A DNA stretch of 64,000 nt, from NCBI GenBank assembly GCA_026419785.1, contig JAODTK010000333.1, positions 310,001 through 374,000 on the forward strand. Direction: 5' to 3'. Below the pieces are notes generated by a model. That model was given only the letters and a program-made list of their open reading frames with translations. It was not told the DNA's origin and searched no databases. Positions 37,201 to 48,982 of the stretch are shown here, in pieces (within the stretch, counting starts at the first letter, position 1; each line of letters begins with the position of its first letter). A program made the position numbers and the translations under genes. The DNA is from Sclerodactyla briareus. Lineage: Eukaryota; Echinodermata; Holothuroidea; Dendrochirotida; Sclerodactylidae.

Positions 37201-38254
37201 AGGTACCCCTAGGCTTCGGGCTAATGTAAACTTCCAACGAAACAGAACAGACAGGATTTCAGTCACGCAACAAAGTATGAACAAATGCCGTTTTGTCCGT
37301 CATGTATGGTTGTCCTAAAACTGAGCAAAGTTTTCCTCGGACTCATCCCTATACTCGAGCAGAGATGTCAGTTATGGAACCCCTTTTGGTACGGCTAGCG
37401 ATGTCGCGGCTGCACGAGTACTGTGAGCTTTATAGGTGGAGGTATCAATCCAGCGTTCGGTTTTTATGACAGCTCGAAGCAATCTATGCCTAACGTTATC
37501 AGTAGATACTCGCTTATGTGGTGACGTATAACTTACAAACAGGCTGGTTTCAGTGCCTTCTCGATCCTGAGTACTTTCGATGTAGTGAGTGAGGACCTTC
37601 AGTACATCCATTCTATTGTCGTGAGGATAACTAGATATCACAACCGTGTTGTGCTTTGAGCCAGGGACTCCGCTGTTTCATGGGAGTTATAGGAAATACC
37701 GCGCTGTTGGTTCCCATAGTCGCAAATCTCTGCTGCTGTTGTAGACAGTAGCATTAATTAGCAGTATAAGTTTTTCCTTTAGTGATAGTTGACTGGTTGG
37801 GTAAAGACTTCGAAGTAATTGGACTACAGATGCGTACAGATTGGGGATATCTAGCTGACGGGGGGGGTCTAACGCTCAAAACTCCTTTAAGGAATCGAGA
37901 CGCGGACCGTGGGGCTGCGATGGACCATCGTTGAATGTTTGTAACAAGGGGCGATGAAGCATCTTGCTGTAGTGAGGGAGCTGTAGCCAACATCCTTCTT
38001 AAAGGGGGAAAGAGATGAGTCCATGAAATCTAGAATTGACGAGTAGTGGGAACTGGCATCAATTGCCGTTCCAGCGCAGGAACTAATCACCGTGTTATAA
38101 GAATGATACTGTTTCCGGGTGGCCGCCTTACCCATGAGGCAATGAGTATGTCCAGGGGCGGCGATCTGTGTAAATATTGGGGGGGGGGACATATGTGGGT
38201 ATCACCATGCTAAGCGGAGCGGCACCATGGGCTGGCGCGTATCGTACAAGGGGA

Positions 38255-38960
38255 ATTTTCGTTTTACAGACCCCAAGATTGCAGGAAACGGCCACTTCTG
38301 CGGGTCATCTGGCAGCAAGCAACATCTCTAAAATTGTCAAAAAATCCCGATTTTTTTTCAAGAAACATTCTGAAGGAACTGATCAATGTGTCTTCAGTAC
38401 AATTCGGGACACGTCGGTTGTGACGCGTAGGGTTCAGAAAAAAATAGGTTTTAGCCCCCCCCCCCCCCCCTTAGATTGCAGGAACGCCCATATCCGCGCT
38501 GTAGGCATGGAGCAACGCTCTCTAAAAATGGCAATCACTTTCAGAAATTAGCATTTTCAAGAACGTTCTCTGAAAGAACGAATCGAGGTTTATTCATACT
38601 AATTGGGCCAACATCAGTGGTCTCGTATTAGGTACAAGGACATTTCGAGCCTCACGAATCCCGGAATAGCCGGAAACGGTAGCATATCCCAAAATTGACA
38701 GTAAACTTCTGAAATGTATACCTCAAGAACCAATCTTGAAGGAAACGGTACGTTCATTCATTACAAATCGCGCCGCCATCAGTTGACGTACCGTACAAGC
38801 AAATAGTCTTACAAGAACCCCCCCCCATAGTCTTACAGACCACCCCCCCCTCCGCCCAGATTGCAGGGAGCGGCACTTCCGCGACTTATGGCAGTTAGCA
38901 TCATTGAAATTGACAGTGAATTGAAACCTGATCAGGTAATCCTTACCATTTTTCATAGTG
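38255..38960. repeat. 195-bp satellite, about 4 diverged copies
   Basis: AGATTGCAGGAA-type anchors with GGCCACTTCTGCG or similar lie near 38276, 38473, about 38665 and 38857, giving a period of about 192-197 bp. Long C-runs sit just before or near three of the units (38456, 38818, 38844). It interrupts the DIRS-like fossil. Confidence 0.75.
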
Positions 38961-39739
38961 GGGCTGGTGGTCTCCATTTTCTACCATAGCCATGTCTTAG
39001 GATATTCCATCGAGGACCTCCAATGGGTTGGAGGCTGCCGCAAATTGCCTGAACATCACTGTCATGGAAAGTGTGTGCATTTTCGCGGCATTTGATTAAG
39101 AAGGAAATGAGCCAGTCAGAAGACATGGGTCATTTTCACATTTTTTTCCGCTAATTTTTTCGTCAAAAATTTTATGTGTCATAATTGTTTCGCCCCCCCG
39201 CGCCTGTATAGTTCCATACGTTAATCACGTGAACTTCCATACTAAGGTTGCCAGATCGCTGGCCTGTCGTTGTTCGTTACATATAGCGTCATCTCTATTA
39301 AAAAAAGCACGTTCAGAGCTGGCGAGGCCAACTGAACAATACGGACTCAGAAGCTAGACTAAACTGGCCGTGTTGCAGTGTTAAGAAAATGGCAGTTGGA
39401 TGCCGGCCATTGTGTAGTGGGGGGGGGGGGTGACCAACATGAATCAAGTCCGAAACCCAAATTTCCCGTGTCCTACCTACTGTTCACCACAATTGAGAGG
39501 GACACATATGGACAGAAATCATATTGCCAGAATCTGAAAAAAGTTATTGTACACATGGGCCTACTGAATTATACATGGTACGGAAAAGATGGAAGAAAGC
39601 GCGCGCAGCGCGATTTTTTTTTTTCTTCGCATTTCGGCTTTTTCAACATAAAATTTTAGGCAAATCTATCAAGAAATATGAGTTTGGAACTTTGGTGTTA
39701 TGGCCGTACTGTACACCTGATTATAGGATTTTTTCACCA

Positions 39740-39845
39740 GTCCGCAAAATATTGGGGGGTGGGGGGATATTTGATAGTATGTCCCCCCACCAAAAATATG
39801 GGGGGGGGACCTGTCCCCCCCTTCCCCCCCCCCCCCCCCCCCCCG
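39740..39845. repeat. G-run/C-run inverted repeat
   Basis: ATATTGGGGGGTGGGGGGA is followed by its inverted counterpart TGTCCCCCCACCAAAAATAT. GGGGGGGGGACC and a C-run of about 20 come next. A related AAATATTGGGGGGGGGGACA lies at about 38172. The segment can form hairpins or G-quadruplexes. Confidence 0.75.
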
Positions 39846-40799
39846 ATGATCGCGGCTCTGCGTATTCAGTGTGGCATCTTGAAAAGCCAGCCACCTCCGA
39901 AGGTCGCCTGAAAAACGGCAGAATCATCAGCTAGTTGTCGTGGCGCGGGTGTGGGAGTGCGCTCGCTTATTGTTGTAGGGACAGCAGCCGCTGTTCGGGT
40001 TGGGATGAGCCTTGGCATATCGGTGATCATTTTGCACAACTGGCAGTAAACCATGGCTGGGTGGTCCAAGATGGTACAACAATAAGTCCCTGTGCTCTGT
40101 CCTCTCTCACTTTGGAAGCAACCGGCCAATCAGGCTGAACGGGGGAAAAAGCATAAAAGAATTTGTCACGCCAATTGAAGGAAAAGCATCGATAAATTGA
40201 GGCAGAAGGGTCCGGCTTCCAAGAAGCGTAAACTGCAATACTGTGGGTTCAGCCTGGACGCAATTAATCTATGTCTGGCGTGCCCAAGAGTTCACATATT
40301 TTGGGAAACACAGTCCATTCAAATCAGTCTGTATTATCGGAGGAATTGCGGGCTAGGGAATCTGCCGCCGCATTTCACTTTCCAGGAATGTGGGCACACG
40401 TCAGCCAGTTTTGATTTTGTTGGGCCATAACCACATTTGTTTAGTAACGTAATTGCAAGAAACTGAATGAGTGCCCCCTAGAGCATTGATATAGCAACAG
40501 CTGTGGTGTTGTCAGTCATAATTCGGACAGCTTGTTTTTTTGTTTTTTGTTTGTGACTCATGTTTCTACACAAAGTTTGGAGGGGAAATTTTATGGCCAA
40601 TTTTCCAAAACATTAATGATAGCGTTTTTCTGCACCTCCATTGTCCATTGCTGCATGTTCGGAGTGGTGCAATAGGCACTTCAACCTGAAGAAGGATCCG
40701 TGAAATGACAAGCCGGCTCTTTGCAGTAGGCAACTTGTGGCTGTGGGCAAATTCTTCTTCCACAGTTGAATCGTCAATAGCCTGTATTGATAAGGTCTG

Positions 40800-40867
40800 C
40801 CTTGGATATATATATCTATATATATAGATAATAAATATAGATATAGATATATATATAGATATATTAT

Positions 40868-40899
<32 letters not shown>

Positions 40900-40925
40900 G
40901 AATATATAATATATTTAATAATCAA
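40800..40925. repeat. AT/ATAG microsatellite
   Basis: Alternating TA with interspersed TATAGA words, including a pure (AT)n stretch near 40865-40892, inside the DIRS-like fossil region. Confidence 0.95.
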
Positions 40926-42114
40926 TGTAGGAACAACATAAGATTCCCAACTACGTAAATGAGAAAGCAATGTTAAGTATCTTTGTAAAGGCGAGGGCAG
41001 ACGCCAAACCATTGGGAGGCAGGATAGTGAAACACTTGTTCTCTAATAGCGAACCGTAAGCATTTCCTGCTTTCTGACTTGATCGGTCAACATGTATTAA
41101 GCATTCATTCAAGTCCACTGAGGACATAAAACAATTGGGTTCTAATAGATGTGGACAGTCTGAAGGTGTTACATTTAAAATGATGGTACTTGATACTTTT
41201 GTAGAGTCTTAGGTTCAGGATCAGTCGGAATGTAAATCAGGTTTTGCCTGAAGAAGATATTGATAGGAACTCCTGAGGAGTCATGCATGACTTTTCTATT
41301 CACGCCTTCTGCTAAGCTGGACAATTTTGCAGCTGCTTAAATCTGCTTTGTAGGCGAAAGCGAACCACTGCTTTTGACAACGTAAAAAATCGTGGGCAAC
41401 ATCATGAACTATTAAAGGCAAGCCTGTAATATTGTTGCAAAGCTCACGAGGGGTTTTGAGGGTATGTCTCCAGATGAAACAAAGTGTTTCAGTCTTCCTG
41501 CGATGGCCCCGAAAAGGGAGCGCGTAAAGATGGGCAGAATGACGGGAAAGAACTAACCTTACCATTGTTCACATTTTCTTGTTCAGTCGATGCCTCGGTG
41601 GCCTGAAAAAGGCGACGGCCCGACGGTCGGAACCCCCGACCTCGACCCCGTCTTCTTGCAGGGGGGTGTGTAAGATGGCACCACCATACGAACTTGGTTG
41701 CGCTACATGCGGCTGACTCTGTTCGCCTGTTATATCCCCATCTTCTATGGGGGACAGATATCCCCGAAAAGCAATAGCGAAGTTATCGGACGGGTGGGCT
41801 AATCGGTTCTATCGGGTGAATTGAAACTTTTACAGATCACGAAGCACATGGTCGAGTCGCTATGGCATGGCCCAAGAGTGACAATGCGTCGGTGACATTG
41901 TCATGACCGTTCTTTATCAAGCGCATTGTCGCAACGAGGATCCCATGAGAGACGAAGCAAGAGCAGTTCATTGCCTTGACATAATCACTTGCAATCTCTG
42001 CATCTTCATGTCTAGTTGCATGCAATACCGGCAGGTGACCCATATCAAGCCTATTTAAGTGTGGTCGTCTGTAGGCCTGCTCACATTGCTTGGGCGCTCA
42101 AAGTGACAGCGCTG

Positions 42115-42260
42115 CTTCATGGCAGGTTGCGAGGCTCGAGCCGGCCTCGCTCGAGGGCCGGCCTCCGAGGGCCGGTTTTGGCGGCCTCGGGCCTCGCCTC
42201 GGCCTCGGAGCTTACGGCCTCGGATTTTGGGGCGAGGCCGGGTCGAGGCCAGACAATATT
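42115..42260. repeat. GGCCTCG-rich cluster, left
   Basis: Many overlapping copies of GGCCTCG and GAGGCC are packed into about 140 bp, ending inward with GAGGCCGGGTCGAGGCC and then ACAATATT. A similar cluster in inverted orientation lies at 44698-44790. The pair resembles the subterminal repeats of some DNA transposons. Confidence 0.6.
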
Positions 42261-42894
42261 CTTGTGCTATTAAAATGAAGAACAAATGAAAAGTTTATTG
42301 CACAACTGATGCTTTTTGATTTGTTTGATTTCGCGACAACTTGAACTAAACGTAGATACTCGGATATCACCCAAAAAGGATGCCGATAAAAATGTTTGGC
42401 CTGCGCTCGGCCGCCGTGCAATTCCCAGTGCAGTGCTAGAGTGCCGGCTTGCCTAGCGAGCTCGTGGCCATTGACATCTACGACGAACAAACTTCCACTG
42501 CAAAGTGCACAGATACGCACATGTATAGCTTGGACAGAGCAGCGAATCCTGCACAGGCGCGCGGCCACGTATGAACACTCACTCAAGATTCGACCCTTAT
42601 GTCGTAGTAGGAGTGTAGATGAAATTCTAGCTCCAGTGCATGAAACTGTGCATAAAAACCTGGACCATCAAAATACGAAGAATGTGGTCGGGCTGCAGAT
42701 CGTGAATGTATTTATTATTCAATATAAATTGTGTACGGGGACTTGGGAACAGTCCTGGACTGTTTAAAAAACTGATGAATTGACAATTTGTGTTAAACAG
42801 ATATTAAAAACTATTAAGTACTTCTGTCCAAATAGCCTGACGACACTGTAGTGTGTACATGAAAAATCCACACCAAAATATTTTTAATTCCTTC
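42261..42894. other. Unassigned CpG-rich stretch
   Basis: CpG is frequent between about 42400 and 42600. The open frames on both strands have no recognisable content. Confidence 0.35.
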
Positions 42895-43080
42895 ATTATA
42901 TTCCCACCTGGGGATATTATGGTTCTGTCTTCGCCAGCGCGGCCGCCGCCGACGGAGAATTTTTATGTTAGCGCGATAATTCTCCACGCATTGTCAGGGT
43001 ACTTGAAACTTTGCACACTGTTTATCGAAAAAATTCGGATGAGTTCAAATTCGGCGTCGCCCAAACTACTAAGTCGAGGC
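42895..43080 (-). mobile_element. Hairpin-ended repeat family H3, inverted partial copy
   Basis: Read on the minus strand, GTGTGCAAAGTTTC, a CGCGCTAACA word, a CGGCGGCGG-rich stretch and CATAATATCCCCAGGTGGGA match the end of the copy at 63060-63750 in the same order. The terminal ATATCCCC/GGGAATAT can pair as a hairpin. Confidence 0.6.
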
Positions 43081-43139
43081 GGTATCTTGGATTTTTGGAC
43101 GAACTGAATTTTTCACAGATTTGCATGTTCTGGAACAGG

Positions 43140-43535
43140 GCGATACGTTTTTAACGATATAATAGATATAGATTCTAATATATAAATATACTATATTATA
43201 TATATATATATATATTATAAGTGGTTTATCCCGCCAGGCGGTGTCGAGTTTATGATTGAGTTTAGTCAAAGGAAAATCTAGCAGTCAGACAGTGTGTGTT
43301 TGTGTGTGTGTGTGAGATTTAGTCAAAGAATTTCAGTCATTGACAGTGTGTGTGTGGGGCGGGTGTGTGTTTGTGAGTGTGTGTGTGTGTGCGTGCCGTG
43401 TGCTGTGTGTGTGGTGGGGGCTGGTGTGTGACGCCGGGATTGTTAACAAGATAACACTCGACTCACCTTGGTGGATCAAGCTCACTTGGTTCAAGTAGTA
43501 TAGTTATCAGTAGTATGTGTAGTAGTAGTAGTAGT

Positions 43536-43569
<34 letters not shown>

Positions 43570-43580
43570 AGGTAGTTAGT
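43140..43580. repeat. Cluster of microsatellites: AT, GT and AGT
   Basis: An (AT)n-rich tract at 43155-43220 is followed by interrupted (GT)n at about 43290-43435 and (AGT)n at about 43498-43570. A short segment around GATTTAGTCAAAG is duplicated between the AT and GT parts. Confidence 0.95.
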
Positions 43581-43589
43581 AGTTAAGTA

Positions 43590-44190
43590 GGTTGAGTCCG
43601 TCTATCCAACATGCCAAGTGATCAATCTCCGCCACGTATCACGATCTTGCGCAAGTGTTATTGCTTCCTCAAAACTGGGTGATGTTGAGGGTCCCTGACT
43701 GCGATTTGTTTGATTTTTCCGAGCAAATTAGTCACAGGTCCCACATGCCTTAGTAGATGTCTCAATGCTTCTCTCAGAAGCGATCTTCGCTGGAGCTTTT
43801 TCTTGGAGTATCGCGACGTGACCGAAAAATCTCAAACGTCTATGTGTACGACGGAAGACCAAGGGATTTGATTGTCACATCATAGAGTTCATAGTTTGGT
43901 ATCAATGGTATTGGTCCATCTGATGTTGAAGAACATTGCAGGAGTAGTCTTCTTGGAAAGTGTCAATTTGTGATCAGATTCTTAGTTGTACCCCACATTC
44001 GTAATATACAGAAAAATACTCTGTATAAGGGCCTCGAAAATCCGGAGTTTGATGCTTGTACTTACTGTTGCCTCCTGCAAATTGTGTGATAGGTTTCGAA
44101 AGCGTTGTAGGTATACCAGTTCTTCTGTTAATGTCTTATTCGGTTCCCAACAAATTCCTACCTAGTTACATTCTTCCAAAACGCCATGGT
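43590..44190 (-). mobile_element. Possible C-terminal LINE reverse-transcriptase fragment
   Basis: Minus-strand frames contain ATVSTSIKLRIFEALIQSIF (about 44075-44010), RRLRFFGHVAI (about 43835-43800) and EEAITLAQDRDTWR (about 43675-43635), in that order. This order (thumb region, then R.LR.FGHV, then A.DR..WR) is typical of the C-terminal part of RTE- or CR1-like LINE polyproteins. The frame changes several times. No upstream reverse-transcriptase motif is seen. Confidence 0.5.
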
Positions 44191-44199
44191 ATCAAGTAC

Positions 44200-44690
44200 T
44201 CTGCTCTATTTACACTTGCTAGGAATGTGTAGAATGTGCTAGGAATCGTAAGCTAAGTAGGCGCCAGTGGAAAGAGTGTTTAGACATGGGGTGGGGGATA
44301 ATTCTGAACCCATGCACCACGGGCCAAGCTTTCCCCACAGATGCTGGAATCTTGATGTTTTCAAATGCAGTGGAATGTCCTTAGCATCAAAGGCTAGTAT
44401 CGTCTGTCTGTGCGCTTATGAACGGTCATATGAAGAGTGTATTTAAGTGATGGTGAAGTAAACCTGTATAGTGACAAATCTAACAAGCAGTGACATTTTC
44501 ACCAACTGCATTCATTAGTTTCTCCTTTCTGATACTGACTTCAAGATTAAAAGTTGTTGCATATCAACTCTTGTGCGTGTTCAATCCTCATTGTCGGGAC
44601 AGTAATTATAATGACTAGCTGTAGCCATGGGGAAGACAAAACAAAAATTATTTATGTATTAAAAAGTTAATTAAAATTTTACGCTGTTAT
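44200..44690. other. Unassigned
   Basis: No gene or clear repeat is recognised. Confidence 0.35.
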
Positions 44691-44697
44691 ATTATTG

Positions 44698-44790
44698 GGC
44701 TCGAGAAGGTGTTGGCCCTCGGCCCGGCCTCGAGGAGCGCCTCGTCCATCGGCTGTAGGGGTGCGGCCCGGCCTCGGATGCAGCGCCGAA
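44698..44790. repeat. GGCCTCG-rich cluster, right
   Basis: GGCCCGGCCTCGAGG and GCGGCCCGGCCTCGG lie here, inverted relative to the cluster at 42115-42260. Inward of it lies ATTATTGGGCTCGAG, whose reverse complement recalls the left inner boundary. Confidence 0.55.
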
Positions 44791-45594
44791 TAAAACACTG
44801 TTCATGGCCATCCTGAGTAAGTTCTTAGTGCAAAGTTAGTTACCAGAATTGCCACCTGTCATGAAACTGGTGGCCCACTTTTTGCCAAAGGCAAGATCTG
44901 TAACGAGGCAGACAATATATTCGATCCTCCAAAACCGGCGGGGCTGACGCTGAGCACACCAGCACTAGAGTCAGCATCATCATTTAACAAAAAGCGAGAT
45001 TAAATCATCTTATACAGAGGAGTTGTCTCTGCCCTGGCGCACTTGGGGGAGTATCAGCCAGAATGTCTTCTGCAGCACGTTTCGCAGATCCTTCTGGTGG
45101 GTGCCATCCAACTGCACAATGAAGCGACAGATTGGCACTATATCAGTGGGACCGTAGTGATTGTGACGTCAGGCTAATCGGTGTCTGTAGTTAGTCATGA
45201 TTACCCAACGTTTATAGTATAATAAGTTGTTCATGCTAGTTAGTTCTCACGTGCTTTATTATCGTCTCACCATGCGGGACCCAGAACGCAACAACATATC
45301 CACATGGTGGCAGCGAAAGAGGAACATTTTTCTACTATCTTATATGTGATAACCTATGGACCTAACACTCACTGACATTTCACACCAATGGCTGTGAAAA
45401 TTACTACTCCGAGTCCGGGCAGACAGGGTTACGAGGCCAGTCGTCTTTATTTCTTTGTAATATCCAGTAGGCAATTAATTTCACCGAGATGACTTTTCGA
45501 TCCTTGGCAAAAGTCGAGGAATCTATGTAGTCATGTTCGTATGTTGTGTGGTAGGGTGTGGGGTGTGTGTGAAGGGGATGACGCTTTGCTTGGA
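44791..45594. other. Unassigned
   Basis: No recognisable feature in about 800 bp. Confidence 0.35.
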
Positions 45595-46385
45595 TAGTCA
45601 AGAACAGTTGTCCGATCAAGCTGAAAATTGGGGTGTAGCTTTCTTATGGGAGTTACAAGGAACCCTATTGTTGGGGTGTTGATTGGGGGTCATTTGGGGG
45701 AGAAATTAGGAAATTGTCAAAACTTGATGTTTTGTCCAATTCTGGCTTGTAAACACACTAACACGACCCACCTGGATGGATGGATGAAAGATCATAATTG
45801 GTATGTTGTTTTCCCCAAATGAGTACATGACCATTGTTTGGGGTCAGATCAAAAGGTCATATGAGGTCACCAGAGGTCACAAGTCTGAAATCTTGTAAAA
45901 ACACGATAAGCAAAACCAGTGGTCCAATCAAGCGAAATGATGTGAGCTTTCTAGGGGGAGTACAAGGAAACCTATTGCTGTGGGTGTGATTTGTTGGTCA
46001 TTTGGGGATGACATAGGAAATAGTCAAAAATTGATTATTTTGGCCAATTTGGTTGTAAACACACTAACTCGACCCACCTGGATGGATGAAGCTCATATTT
46101 GATATGTGTGTTCCCCATAATGAGTACATGAACACTATTGTTTTGGGGTCAGGTCAAGGTCATCTGAGGTCACCAGAGGTCAAAGTTTGAAATCCTTGTA
46201 AACACGATAAGTCAGGACCGTTGGTCTGGTTCAAGCTGAAATTTGGTGTGTGGCTTCTCAATGGGAGTACAAGAACACTATTGTTTTGGGGTCAGGTCAG
46301 AGGTTAACAGGATACGTCCAGGAATGCTTGATTTGATCAAGTTGAAATTTAGTGTGTGGTTTTCTCATCAAAGGTAAGGAACCCT
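45595..46385 (-). mobile_element. Hairpin-ended repeat family H4, inverted copy
   Basis: Read on the minus strand, the H4 dimer is present at least twice: ATGAGTACATGAccattG-type anchors lie near 45820 and 46119, about 300 bp apart, each paired with the AAGCTG/CTTTC half-unit. AGGTCATATGAGGTCACCAG-type text recurs. No terminal hairpin is clear. Confidence 0.65.
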
Positions 46386-47079
46386 ACTGTTTTGTCGAAA
46401 TGTGTCCAGTTTGTAAAAAAAAATGGGAACAAGTCTGTGAGGAAATGGCGTCCCCCATATCCTGCAGCTTGTACAATGTCCCATTTATCCCAGTGTCAAG
46501 GAAGTCTATCCTTTGCTTTCGTGTTATGTATTTTATACTTGATTCGCGAATTAACAAGCCATGGCAACCTACGGTACAGAACTCCTACTATCGATCTACT
46601 CCTTAGACAAAACAGGAACACAATGCTATTATCCATCCATCTGCTGATATGTCGGCAATAGTCTACGATGACGCTAATCCCATTGCGTCCAGGACCTTAT
46701 CTACTACGGGATTGGAGCAGGATTGATTGTTACTACAGGTGCCTGGTCGTGTCGTCTCCGAGGGTCCAACGATCCTGGGACTGGGTGATCTACTATACTC
46801 TCACTGATCTACTATAAAACTCAACATGACTTGCCACATCACGAAATTGGCACTTATGTTGAGATTAGCCACCAGTGTGTAGGGGTGTCATTATATGCCA
46901 TAACTACGACATCAGATGGTTGCAGGAATTTTAGATCAGGGTCACCATCCTACCCACACGACGTTGATACCATTCGACGATAAATTCTCAATGGGAGGAC
47001 ATTTCCCTCTGGCCCCTGTGTCAACTTAACTTTAGGTTCCCGGCTTGTCATTAACAGCAATATTCAGGGTTGTATAGGC
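46386..47079. other. Unassigned, perhaps decayed retroelement
   Basis: No clear motif; it immediately precedes the Gypsy fossil and may include its unreadable 5' part. Confidence 0.3.
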
Positions 47080-47495
47080 TTCATTATTATATCTTTCCCC
47101 ATTAATGTTGTAGATGTACACAGAATCAAAATTCAGACTCTCAAATTATCGACTTGGTCTGTATCGGAAACATTTTCATTCCTCAAACCCTGCAGCTACT
47201 CTAGCACGAGTGACATTCTGCTCAGACGTTTTGGGTTGGCGATTTTGACCTACGCCTCCGATTCAATTGGAATCGGGTGCGTTCTATTGCAAGATTCAAA
47301 CATGTAGGCTTTGCGTCAAAAGCTCCGACCGAAACTGAGCAGCGCTATGCAAACATTGAGCGTGAAAAGTTAGCTGTGGGCGTACGCTTGTGCAAAGTTT
47401 TCACATTGTATGATATGTAAAGAATTTATTGGCGGAGTGATCACAAACCACTTGAAATGATTAAGTTAAAGAATCTTCGTGCAGCACCACCTACC
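47080..47495 (+). mobile_element. Gypsy-type LTR retroelement fossil, RNase H region (broken)
   Basis: Plus-strand text includes TETEQRYANIEREKLAVGVR and EMIKLKNLRAAPP, characteristic of the RNase H domain of Gypsy/Ty3 elements. Only this part is recognisable, with a few breaks at least. No LTRs were found. It looks old or poorly sequenced. Confidence 0.8.
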
Positions 47496-47507
47496 CAGCT
47501 GAAAATT

Positions 47508-47622
47508 CCAGTTAGTTCCAGTTGAACTGGAACCCAATGGTCCGCGTCCAGTTCAACTGGACCAACTGGTCCAGTTCAACTGGACTGCTCGGAATTGGAC
47601 CAAGTCCAGTTTGAACTGGAAA
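47508..47622. repeat. Cluster of four CCAGTT-x-AACTGG palindromes
   Basis: Near-perfect palindromes lie at 47517-47533 (TTCCAGTTGAACTGGAA), 47547-47563 and 47570-47586 (both GTCCAGTTCAACTGGAC) and 47605-47622 (GTCCAGTTTGAACTGGAA). They begin right after the Gypsy remnant. Confidence 0.9.
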
Positions 47623-47814
47623 TTCGTACACGAAAAGTGTGACTTACAAAGTCTCAAGATGGCCGGAAAGTGGAAACGCACTTCACGAGTGTCTAGCCTG
47701 CATGTTCCCAGCTTCGAAATATAGATCTCGTGATGCCAAATTGAGAGAGTGAGCTGCGAGACTACTGGGGAGAGTGCAATTTGTATCCAGCGGAGCACAA
47801 GACAGCAGTTGTAA

Positions 47815-47960
47815 CGAGTCACGACTCGAGTCATTCGTTTCAAATATGAGTTGACTCGAGCACTTCATGGAAATGTTCTCCATTGAAACAGTACAGTGAT
47901 CGAGTCAGTGACTCGAACTCGCAGATATCTCTGAAAATAAACGACTCGAGTTATAACATT
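47815..47960. repeat. Cluster of GACTCGAGTC-like motifs
   Basis: ACGAGTCACGACTCGAGTCA, TTGACTCGAGCA, ATCGAGTCAGTGACTCGAAC and ACGACTCGAGTT occur within about 145 bp. Such clusters are often subterminal repeats of DNA transposons; no terminal inverted repeats were identified. Confidence 0.6.
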
Positions 47961-48982
47961 TACGTGAATCGTTACAACACTGCAAGACAGAGGCCCATGG
48001 AGAGATCGTGCTGAGGCCTTCATCCTGCAGTGGATCGACAACGGCTGCGTAAAGTAAGTAAAGTCTGCAAATTTCCAATTAACGTGAAACTGTCTGCAAA
48101 AAATAATATCAACATGATATCACATGGGTACTGCAATATAAAGAATCTTTATTGGGGTGGGGAAGTGACAATGGCACGGGCAAAGATAAGTAGTGAATTG
48201 CCGTTTCAGAGGTACTGTGTCAAAGTCTAACATATGTATATGTGCCAAGCAAAATAGTGTGGGTGAGCGGCTCGGAAAGCACAGAAACACGATAAACAGT
48301 CAGGTTAAACCGCGTGGTATAGATTTCCAGAGAGGGTCTACAGACACAGTGTCATGCACATCGCTTAAACAACGAGACATGTATGCAGTAGAGACACATT
48401 GAAAAACATGGAGAAACTAGAAGAACGGCAAAAAAGAGAATTGGCGGGTCACGTAGGATTCGCACAAATAGTGTGCCAGGCGTGGTGTGACGCAGGGAGG
48501 AAGGTCTGCCCTGGCTTGATGTCGGGAGCAACACCAAGATGCGGCTTCCACTAGACAATATCTCAAATTCTGATTGTGGATGACACGCCGCAAATACAAC
48601 TGGCCGCGATTCCTTACTCTGCAATACAGAACCCTGACAATTTCCATTTCAGTCGGTTTTCCTTATATGCCCTAGTAATAAAAAATTATGCACGCAGGAC
48701 GTAAAAACGCTGCTGAGCCCCCCCCCCCCATCCCATAGAACCGCGCCTGCCTCTGCCCTCCCACCTAGAAATGTATAGGCCATCCGTAATTGTTCAAATG
48801 GCCAATCTGGAGCACGCTTGAAGCCGCGATGGAGCGCGGTTTCCATGGATGGCTAGGGAGATCTTACTCTCAAAAGTACTCTGCCTTCAATCGACTTTTG
48901 CTTCTCCGACCCTAAACCGATACTAGGAAATATTAGGGTTCTACCTATTTCATCAGGCCATATAAATGTCTTCTTTGATATT
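47961..48982. other. Unassigned
   Basis: No gene or known repeat is recognised. A C-run lies at 48718-48730. Confidence 0.35.

Larger units (their letters stand above)
37200..42060 (-). mobile_element. DIRS-like tyrosine-recombinase retroelement fossil (broken)
   Basis: Parts lie in the expected order on the minus strand. A possible gag-like region is at about 41290-42050. A reverse transcriptase/RNase H tail is at about 39870-40760, with SDNTTA-type and AHIPGK text and WTTQPWF-like text that recall DIRS pol. A tyrosine recombinase is at about 37210-37700, where KAHSTRAAATS is the conserved recombinase box. Tandem satellite and G/C-run sequence separates the pol tail from the recombinase. 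The element is broken in many places, and no complete termini were found. The family call rests on the pairing of this RNase H style with a tyrosine recombinase. Confidence 0.75.

Noticed and set aside
42212-42586. 124-codon minus-strand frame in CpG-rich DNA
   Set aside because: High GC favours stop-free frames; overlapping plus-strand frames are equally long and none shows a known motif.
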